A stretch of DNA of 11,727 nt, taken from positions 1-11,727 of the forward strand of contig CAZQEN010000250.1 of NCBI GenBank assembly GCA_964591605.1, given 5' to 3'. The position numbers were made by a program, and so were the translations under genes. This DNA comes from CAYLLT01 sp964591605. GTDB lineage: Bacteria > Planctomycetota > Phycisphaerae > UBA1845 > PWPN01. The notes beneath the pieces are model-generated. The model did not search any database and was not told the origin of the DNA. It was given only the letters and a program-made list of their open reading frames with translations. Below are positions 6,397 through 11,727 of this stretch, one piece after another; the first letter of the stretch is position 1, and each line of letters starts with the position of its first letter.

Positions 6397-7443
6397 ATGG
6401 CACAGCGAATCAGATGGGGCATCCTGGGTTCCGGCGGGATCGCCCGTCGGCGAACGATTCCCGAAGGCATCATCCCGGCCCGAAACGCCGACCTCGCGGT
6501 CGTGTTCGACACCAACCAGGAGGCGAACACCCAGGTCGCCGCGGAATTCGGTACCCGGCCGGCCCGCAGCCTCGAGGAGCTGCTGGCTGCCGACATCGAC
6601 GCCGTCTACATCGCAACGCCCGCCCATGTTCACCATCAGCAGGTCCTGGCCTGCTCGAAAGCCCGCAAGCACATTCTGTGCGAAAAACCCCTCGGCATGA
6701 CGGTGCAGGAGGCTAAACAGATGATCGCCGCATGCCGCGAAGCAGGCGTTCAACTGGGCACCGCCTTCATGATGCGCTATCAGACCCAGCACCAGGCCGC
6801 CCTCAAGCTCATCCGGGACGGACGCCTCGGCAAGCCCGTCTACGCCCGCGCCCAGCTCTCTTGCTGGTATCCGCCCATGCCCGGCGCGTGGCGGCAGGAT
6901 CCGGCCACCGGTGGAGGCGGCTCGCTCATCGACATGGGCGGCCACTGCATCGACCTGCTCGAGATGTTCTTCGGCCCCGTCAAACGCGTCAGTTGCTTTG
7001 TCAACAACATCGTGCAGGCCTACAAATCAGAGGATAGCGCCGTGGTCCTCCTGCATTTCGAGAACGGAGCCCTGGCCACCGTCGATACGTTCTTCTGCAT
7101 CCCCGACAACGCCAGCAAGAACGTTCTCGAATTGTACGGCTCGCAGGGCGGCATTCTGGCCAAAGGCACCATCGGCCAGGGGCCATCCGGCGAGATGCGG
7201 GCGTACCTCGAATCCAGTGGCGCCGGTTATGATGCACAGCAGAGCCGGGCGGCGGGGGAGGGCGAGCCTATCGCGCCCCAGCCGGTCAATACGTATCAGG
7301 CCGAGATCGAGGACTTCAGCCAGGCGCTGCTGGAGGGCCGCTCCTGTGCCGAGAGCGCCGAGGCCGGACTTCGCAGTCAGCGCATCCTCGCCGCCTGCTA
7401 CGAGTCCGCCCGCACGCAGCGGACCATCGAGGTGAAAGGCTGA
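6397..7443 (+). CDS. Gfo/Idh/MocA-family NAD(P)-dependent oxidoreductase
   Basis: This 348-residue cytoplasmic dehydrogenase should oxidise or reduce a hydroxyl/keto group on a sugar, amino sugar or cyclitol. The N-terminal Rossmann fold shows GILGSGGIARR (residues about 8-18) and a VVFDTN acidic end to strand 2. It is followed by VYIATPAHVHH and the catalytic CEKPLG (E96, K97, P98). The C-terminal alpha/beta domain has GGGGSLIDMGGHCIDLL, with D179 and H183 as likely active-site residues. The ATG at 6397 is chosen because AAGGAG (6383-6388) lies 8 nt before it and the Rossmann strand starts at residue 5. The frame stays open upstream to 6178 only because of the repeats, and that extension should not be annotated. 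It is followed after 7 nt by the paired cysteine-rich genes, so it probably heads their operon. Confidence 0.9.
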   Translation: MAQRIRWGILGSGGIARRRTIPEGIIPARNADLAVVFDTNQEANTQVAAEFGTRPARSLEELLAADIDAVYIATPAHVHHQQVLACSKARKHILCEKPLGMTVQEAKQMIAACREAGVQLGTAFMMRYQTQHQAALKLIRDGRLGKPVYARAQLSCWYPPMPGAWRQDPATGGGGSLIDMGGHCIDLLEMFFGPVKRVSCFVNNIVQAYKSEDSAVVLLHFENGALATVDTFFCIPDNASKNVLELYGSQGGILAKGTIGQGPSGEMRAYLESSGAGYDAQQSRAAGEGEPIAPQPVNTYQAEIEDFSQALLEGRSCAESAEAGLRSQRILAACYESARTQRTIEVKG

Positions 7444-7450
7444 GCGTCGA

Positions 7451-7939
7451 ATGTCTGCTCCGGACTTTTATTTCGCCGTCAACGCCATGTTCCGCCATGT
7501 CCACGACCAGTACGGCAAGCCCGCCCTGGTCGATTACTGGCGGAGCCTGGGGCGCGAGTACTACGCTCAGCGCGTCGGACGCTGGAAAGAAGGCGGCGCG
7601 GAGGCGATTGCCGCGGACTGGCGTGACTACTTCTCCCGCGAGCCGCAGGCCAGCGTCGACGTCCGCCTCGACGGCGCCGCCGTGGAACTCGACATTCACG
7701 TCTGCCCGGCGATCAGGCATCTGCGCGACTGCGGCCGCGACATCGTTCCGTACTTCTGCGAGCACTGCGACCACACCTGCGGCGCGATGGCGGAGGCCGC
7801 CGGTTTTCGCTTCGAGCGGACCGGCGGCATGGGCGCGTGCGTACAGCGATTCGTCTCCCTCAACGGAATCCGCCGCGGAAGCGGTGGGCCCGCCGCCGAC
7901 CCGGCGGGTTCTGATCAAGCGGGGCCGCCGCCATGCTAG
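7451..7939 (+). CDS. Cysteine-motif protein, possible ATC-hydrolase-like fold (first of a tandem pair)
   Basis: This 162-residue soluble protein is one I recognise only loosely. A helical N-terminal half (HDQYGKPALVDYWRSLGREY) leads into strands (VDVRLDGAAVELDIHVCP). It then has HVCP (C85), YFCEHC (C103, C106), C110, and a closing GFRFERTGGMGACVQRF with C130. The order C-x-G-x-FC-x-GF-x-RT-x-G-x-C-x-RF resembles the L-2-amino-thiazoline-4-carboxylic acid hydrolase superfamily (PF14196-like), judged from memory and without a search. C85, C103 and C106 could form a catalytic or metal site. The tail after residue 137 is Gly/Pro/Ala-rich and probably disordered. The start is 7 nt after the dehydrogenase stop, with GAGGTGAAA at 7430-7438 as ribosome site. 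The last 7 nt overlap the paralogous gene that follows. Function unknown; a role in the dehydrogenase pathway is inferred from the operon. Confidence 0.7.
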   Translation: MSAPDFYFAVNAMFRHVHDQYGKPALVDYWRSLGREYYAQRVGRWKEGGAEAIAADWRDYFSREPQASVDVRLDGAAVELDIHVCPAIRHLRDCGRDIVPYFCEHCDHTCGAMAEAAGFRFERTGGMGACVQRFVSLNGIRRGSGGPAADPAGSDQAGPPPC

Positions 7940-8931
7940 GCTGCCAGGATTTCTGCGGATACTACGACTGGACGTTCCACTACGTCGCCCGGCGCTTCGG
8001 TACTGAGGCCGTCCGGAGACTCTGGGCACAGGCCATCGGCGACGAGTCGCAGGCCCACTACGCCCGCGCCGGGCGCGAACGCGGCCTCCGCGGTCTCTAC
8101 GAAACCTGGACCAAAACCGGACAGGACGAGCACTGCGACTGGACCTTCACACTCGATGAACAGCGCAACACTCTCCGCTGGGACATGCGCCAGTGCCCCA
8201 GCAAGGGCTTTCTCCTCCAGAACAATCTGAACGCCTCCGAGGACTACTGCGATCACTGCATGGGCTGGATGGTGCCGTTGCTGGAGCGCATCGGCGTCGA
8301 AGTCGCGGCCCACGAACACAATCACTGCGGCCAGTGCTGGGGAGAGATGCGCGTCAAGGGCCGTGCCTCCGAATCCCTGAAGGTCGCGTGTGACATTCGC
8401 CAGGATCCCCGCTGGAATCAGGGTTTTCTCGAGCGCTGGGCAGAGGGCATCAAGCTGCCGCTGCTCGACGACGCCATCGACGCCGCCGACCCCTGCGACC
8501 TGCTCAACCGGTGGTTCGCCGATCAGGAGCGGCTGCTCATCTGCGATTCCGCCGCCGGGCCGCGGCCTGGCCCCCGTCCCGACTCCGCCGCGGTCATCAT
8601 GACGGACGCATCCTACGTGCAGGCCGACTCCGCTGATCCGGCCCCCCGCGCCGTGCTCATCGGCGATTCGCCCGCAAACCTGCCGGGTCTGGCGGAGCGT
8701 TTCGACGCGACACCGCCGCCGCAGCGCCCGCTCCTCATGCACGCCTACTTTCCCGGCGTCCAGCCGCTCCGTTTCCGCGACTACGCCTTGCCGCGTCCGG
8801 TGCCCGTTCTTCCGCTGCTCATCCGCGCGGGGCGATACCGCCATCGCCCGGGCGGACCGCTGCCGACGCAGCGCGACCTTCTGATCATGCTGGCCGTCTG
8901 CCTCGGAAAGCCGTTCGAACTCTGCGAATAG
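7933..8931 (+). CDS. Cysteine-motif paralogue with extra C-terminal domain (second of the pair)
   Basis: This protein has 332 residues. Residues 1-140 are a diverged copy of the preceding protein. DF at the start, an FxxVxxxxG helix, a W-rich middle and CP (C88) align with it, and YCDHC (C106, C109) follows at exactly the same 18-residue spacing. The motif closes with NHCGQCWGEM (C132, C135) instead of GACVQRF, giving two CxxC-like pairs that could bind a metal. Residues about 150-332 have no counterpart in the first protein. They include VIMTDASYV, VLIGDSPANLPGLAERF and MHAYFPGVQPLRFRDYALP, and I recognise no family there. No signal peptide or clear membrane helix is seen. The ATG overlaps the previous stop (ATGCTAG), so the two products are probably made together and may form a heteromer. 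It ends 16 nt before the stop of a convergent gene, with no visible terminator between. Confidence 0.7.
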   Translation: MLGCQDFCGYYDWTFHYVARRFGTEAVRRLWAQAIGDESQAHYARAGRERGLRGLYETWTKTGQDEHCDWTFTLDEQRNTLRWDMRQCPSKGFLLQNNLNASEDYCDHCMGWMVPLLERIGVEVAAHEHNHCGQCWGEMRVKGRASESLKVACDIRQDPRWNQGFLERWAEGIKLPLLDDAIDAADPCDLLNRWFADQERLLICDSAAGPRPGPRPDSAAVIMTDASYVQADSADPAPRAVLIGDSPANLPGLAERFDATPPPQRPLLMHAYFPGVQPLRFRDYALPRPVPVLPLLIRAGRYRHRPGGPLPTQRDLLIMLAVCLGKPFELCE

Positions 8932-8947
8932 ACGAGCTGGACAGCAC

Positions 8948-9796
8948 TCAGCGCGCGGCACGCCGCCCGGAGTCCCGCTGGTATCGTCTCCAGCACTCCT
9001 CGCGGCTTCCCGGAAACAGATAGATGCTGCCCGTGATGGTTCGCGACTCGCCCTGCTTGAGCGGCCCGACCAGCACCGCGTCGTGCATGCAGTTCCACGG
9101 ATTGTGTCCCTGCACGCAGAGGAACCGGTCCCAGCCGATGCCCGTGACCCACTTCCCGTCAAGGGACTCGCGGATGATCAGCCCCTCCGCGGCGTCCGGC
9201 TCGGTCGTGGGCCACTTGTTGGAGAAGACATACCGGCGATCCGGCGAGATCCGGCGCAGGGCCGCGCCCAGGCTCTGATTGAAATGAATCCCCCGGCCCT
9301 TGAGCGGCGCCAGTCCGTCAGAGCCGACGATCCAGGTCTGCTCGCTGACGAACTGCCGGTTCATCTCCGCCCCTTGCGCCGGATTGAAGCAGGGGATGAT
9401 CGCCGCCGTCTCCGGCCAGTCGTGATGAGATTGATTCCAGATGGTCAACGCCAGGTCCACCACGCCCTCGCCCGCCCGCAGATTCAGAAACATGTCCTCG
9501 GCCTCGATCGCCGCGCTGCTCCCGTCGTCCGCGAAGTGCTTCTTGAAGCGGGTAAAGCCGCCGCTCGTGTGTTCCCCCGGCGAGACCGCGTCGAACATGT
9601 TCCACTCGTAAAACCACAGATACATCCGCATGGGCTCGGCGTCCGCCGCCTCCGCCGGCGCCGTGATGGCCACGCCCCGCTCCCAGTCGGCCAGACGCAG
9701 TTTCGGACCATCGCCCGAGGCACACCCGCTGCTCAGCGGCAGCAGCGCTGCACCCAGCACAAACCACCCGCCGTGGAGAGTCCGAAGGTTGCCCAT
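8948..9796 (-). CDS. Putative lipoprotein of unknown function
   Basis: This 282-residue exported protein has a short signal peptide, with R5 and then the hydrophobic WFVLGAALLPLSSGC. Its lipobox-like LSSGC has C25 as the lipidated residue; the Ser at -3 makes the match imperfect. The mature part has a WFYEWNMFD segment, AIEAEDMFLNLRAGEGVVDLALTIWNQS (split over residues about 95-122), GRGIHFNQ, and a C-terminal VLVGPLKQGESRTITGSIY strand. It looks beta-rich, as in carbohydrate-binding or surface proteins, but I recognise no family. The start is supported by AAGGTG (complement of 4 to 9 bases in at 9804-9809), 7 nt before the ATG. It follows the large multidomain gene on the same strand after about 160 nt, so the two may be cotranscribed. 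It is convergent with the paired cysteine-motif genes. Confidence 0.7.
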   Translation of the reverse strand: MGNLRTLHGGWFVLGAALLPLSSGCASGDGPKLRLADWERGVAITAPAEAADAEPMRMYLWFYEWNMFDAVSPGEHTSGGFTRFKKHFADDGSSAAIEAEDMFLNLRAGEGVVDLALTIWNQSHHDWPETAAIIPCFNPAQGAEMNRQFVSEQTWIVGSDGLAPLKGRGIHFNQSLGAALRRISPDRRYVFSNKWPTTEPDAAEGLIIRESLDGKWVTGIGWDRFLCVQGHNPWNCMHDAVLVGPLKQGESRTITGSIYLFPGSREECWRRYQRDSGRRAAR

Positions 9797-9870
9797 GCTC
9801 AGTCACCTTTCTCCATGCCACACCTGTTCACATCATTCGCGCCCTGCGCAACTTTCTGGATCGACATTAT

Positions 9871-9898
9871 CTCACATCTCACATCTCAATTCTCAGAG
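9871..9898. repeat. Short 7-bp tandem repeat in the lipoprotein upstream region
   Basis: CTCACAT, CTCACAT, CTCAATT and CTCAGAG stand in a row: four 7-bp units, the first two identical. The tract is AT-rich for this window and lies 75-102 nt before the lipoprotein ATG on the minus strand. Next to it, the complement of 9866-9871 reads GATAAT, a possible -10 box, but no -35 box is at the right distance. The remaining intergenic DNA (9797-9955) shows nothing else I can name. Confidence 0.45.
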
Positions 9899-9955
9899 TC
9901 CAGATCTCCAATCCGATTGCGGGGAACGCCCGCGCCAGGCATCCGGTCGACGAAG

Positions 9956-11727
9956 CTATCCGGGTTGCGTCATCACGGGGTACGCCGCCGGAGTCTCCAG
10001 CACGCGCACATCTCGATACTCCTGGTCCTGATCCTCATAGACCGCATCCAGCACGTGCGTCCTGCCGCGGGTGCGGCTGAGCCATCCGGTAATGTCCTGC
10101 CGCCGCGGCGAATCGGCCACCCGGCCGTTGGCGCTCCACAACTGGCCGCCCGCATCGAACTCCGGGCCCGCCACGAGCCACAACTCCGCCTTCCCGCTCA
10201 GAAACTCCATCGCCTGCTTCGGATCTGCGTTCGATGCCAGCAGCATCGCGACGCTGGGCGCCACAAGCAGGTTCTCTGCGGCCACCCTCTGCAAAAAGTC
10301 CTCCGCGCCGGCCAGGTCAAAAGGCGGCTTGCCCGGCCCCAGGCGAAGATGCACCGTCACTCCTCGACCTCTCGCCTTCCCGCAGATGTCCCGAAGCGTC
10401 GATTCAAACGATGCCCGGCTTTGCTCGTCGCTGAAGTTGTTCTCCGGATGACGATGCAGCGACATCACCAGGTCGCGGGCGCCCAGGAGTTCCATCTTCG
10501 CCAGAACGTCCTCGATGACTGCCAGGCTCGCCTCGTGATCTTCCTTCACATTGTCGATGAGCCGCAGATCGGGGTAGAGGTTCGTCCGCGGCGACAGATC
10601 GACGATCACCCGCAGCTTCTGTCGCGCGATCCAGCCCGCCTCGGCCCGGATCGCCTCGCGGTCTCGCTCGCGCAGATACGTGCCGCTGACGAGAACGCCG
10701 TCAAAATGCTCGAAGAATGTGGGACGCGCCAGGATCTCTTCCTTGATGGCCCGGCCGCCTCGCAGCGGCAGAATCCGCCCCTGCGGCCGCGCCGCCGGCA
10801 CGACGTGCGGGATCGCTTCGACGTTTTCTTCACGGACAGCGACCTCGAAGATGCGGACGTCGCCTCCTGCGACTGTGTCAGGCCCGCTCCTGCCGAGGTC
10901 GGCGTTTTCCGAACCTGTCGCGACGTACCCGGGCGCCGTTTTCTCCGATGCGTCGAGGGGAAGCTCACGGATCGACTCGATTGCCCCGCATCGCGAGACG
11001 ATCTTGAAAGGACGCTGCGACCAGGCGTTGTTGCCGACCCCCAGGGTGTACCGTCCCGGCCCGCGCCGGCAGACGATGAGGCTCAGCCCTTCGCCGGCTT
11101 CAAACAGGCACTGTGACCGGAACACTTCATCCAGCACCGCTCGCACGTGAGCCAGCAGCGGGTAGGGCCTGGCCAGCGGCCGGTCGATCTCGCTGCGGAT
11201 CGGACCGCTCACCACCGGCCGTGCGGGAACTCCAAACACAGACGCCAGCACGGTCACTCGTCCGCGACCCTGGCGCACGTCGACAACCGCAGGCAGCTCA
11301 CCACACTTCGCCCGAATCTCCGCCCCGTTCGGCATGCTCAGCGGGAACAACTCGAATGGCTGATCCTCAATCATCTGCGCTTCTCCGCGATCCAGCACGG
11401 TTCCCGCTTCAAACCGCCTGCACGGCCCGGTAACCTGCACGCCCGCCACTCCGCCCGGCAGCCGCGCCAGGCTGCCGCCCGTGATCACCAGATGCCCGCC
11501 ATTCTCCACGTACGCCTGAAGTTTGTCGCGGATTTCCGCTCCCCCCGACAGGGCCCCGGCGACCACGAGCACCGCATACCGGTCCAGCAGCCAGCCCGGC
11601 GTGTCGCTCAGCAGGCAATCCGCGGCGTCGCCGTAGGGCGTCGCCGTCAGAAAGCCCGTTTCATCATGGAAATAGGAGGAATCCTGATATCCGGGGTACA
11701 GCAGGTCGAGCACCCCATCGGTGAGAT
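9956..11727 (-). CDS. Large multidomain protein, GATase-like and TIM-barrel-like parts (partial)
   Basis: The frame is open through the right edge (LTDGVLDLLYPGYQD at the edge), so the N-terminus is missing; the GTG at 11711-11713 is not a convincing start. At least 589 codons are seen. Numbering from that GTG, residues about 40-95 (LLDRYAVLVVAGALSGG, then YVENGGHLVITGG) resemble the class I glutamine-amidotransferase-like domain of glycoside-hydrolase-type proteins. In those the domain is usually structural, and I see no catalytic Cys-His-Glu set. Residues 200-300 look beta-rich. Residues about 330-500 alternate strands and helices (FDGVLVSGTYL, LRVIVDLSPRTNLYPD, ARDLVMSLHRHPENN, VTVHLRLGPGK), as in a xylose-isomerase-like or sugar-epimerase TIM barrel; H420, H422, E424 and H455 are candidate ligands. 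It may be a large carbohydrate-active enzyme. It precedes the lipoprotein gene on the same strand. Confidence 0.65.
   Translation of the reverse strand, partial: LTDGVLDLLYPGYQDSSYFHDETGFLTATPYGDAADCLLSDTPGWLLDRYAVLVVAGALSGGAEIRDKLQAYVENGGHLVITGGSLARLPGGVAGVQVTGPCRRFEAGTVLDRGEAQMIEDQPFELFPLSMPNGAEIRAKCGELPAVVDVRQGRGRVTVLASVFGVPARPVVSGPIRSEIDRPLARPYPLLAHVRAVLDEVFRSQCLFEAGEGLSLIVCRRGPGRYTLGVGNNAWSQRPFKIVSRCGAIESIRELPLDASEKTAPGYVATGSENADLGRSGPDTVAGGDVRIFEVAVREENVEAIPHVVPAARPQGRILPLRGGRAIKEEILARPTFFEHFDGVLVSGTYLRERDREAIRAEAGWIARQKLRVIVDLSPRTNLYPDLRLIDNVKEDHEASLAVIEDVLAKMELLGARDLVMSLHRHPENNFSDEQSRASFESTLRDICGKARGRGVTVHLRLGPGKPPFDLAGAEDFLQRVAAENLLVAPSVAMLLASNADPKQAMEFLSGKAELWLVAGPEFDAGGQLWSANGRVADSPRRQDITGWLSRTRGRTHVLDAVYEDQDQEYRDVRVLETPAAYPVMTQPG

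Noticed and set aside
6064..6945. Minus-strand frames giving VGRAHPTGYR-type repeat peptides
   Set aside because: They come from the repeat array being a multiple of three in length. Such peptides are common false annotations, with no start signal or family support.
9083..11116. Open plus-strand frame of 677 codons opposite the lipoprotein and multidomain genes
   Set aside because: It is Arg/His/Pro-rich without any domain and lies antisense to two genes with coherent protein signals, and it crosses the gap between them. It is a product of GC-rich codon bias.

Overview
The window is GC-rich, tightly packed bacterial DNA with G/C-ending codons. The gene mix is a kinase-dead ROK regulator, a StrS-type aminotransferase, a ceramidase-like protein, a Gfo/Idh/MocA oxidoreductase, a lipoprotein and a large sugar-isomerase-like multidomain protein. 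Together with GTAGGGTGGGC-type hairpin repeats between genes, this suits a Planctomycetota-like or other PVC/Hydrogenedentota-like heterotroph. The lineage is inferred from gene content only, without a marker gene.

Layout. (1) 1-106: tail of an SH3-domain gene, followed by a T-tailed terminator and a cluster of strong hairpins. (2) 299-3961 (+): a promoter and a perfect 10-3-10 palindromic operator, then the ROK regulator, a GNAT acetyltransferase joined to it by a GTGA overlap, and a DegT/DnrJ/EryC1/StrS aminotransferase, closed by a probable terminator. This looks like an autoregulated sugar-responsive or amino-sugar cassette. (3) 4109-4718 (-): a toxin-antitoxin remnant of lower GC. It has a DUF4258-like toxin interrupted by one in-frame TAA, and a YgiT/MqsA-type zinc-finger protein whose only ATG lies 4 nt after that stop. 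(4) 4832-8931 (+): a ceramidase-like hydrolase, an intergenic array of four 45-bp repeats plus an inverted copy, then a tight operon of a Gfo/Idh/MocA dehydrogenase and two tandem, mutually homologous cysteine-rich proteins. The pair share a C-P-x16-C-[ED]-H-C spacing and resemble the L-2-amino-thiazoline-4-carboxylate hydrolase superfamily. The second carries an extra, unrecognised C-terminal domain. (5) 8948-11727 (-): a lipoprotein of unknown function, and upstream of it a large protein cut by the window edge with a GATase-like part and a TIM-barrel-like part. Both point convergently at region 4.

The best candidate for an undescribed system is region 4: a zinc amidase-like enzyme, an NAD(P)-dependent sugar/cyclitol dehydrogenase and a duplicated cysteine-motif protein pair. 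It may be a small catabolic or modification pathway for an N-acylated or glycosylated compound, but the substrate cannot be read from sequence. The second most interesting item is the broken toxin, where a nonsense mutation may have created a new reading frame for the antitoxin N-terminus. No rRNA, tRNA, CRISPR array, transposase or riboswitch was seen.
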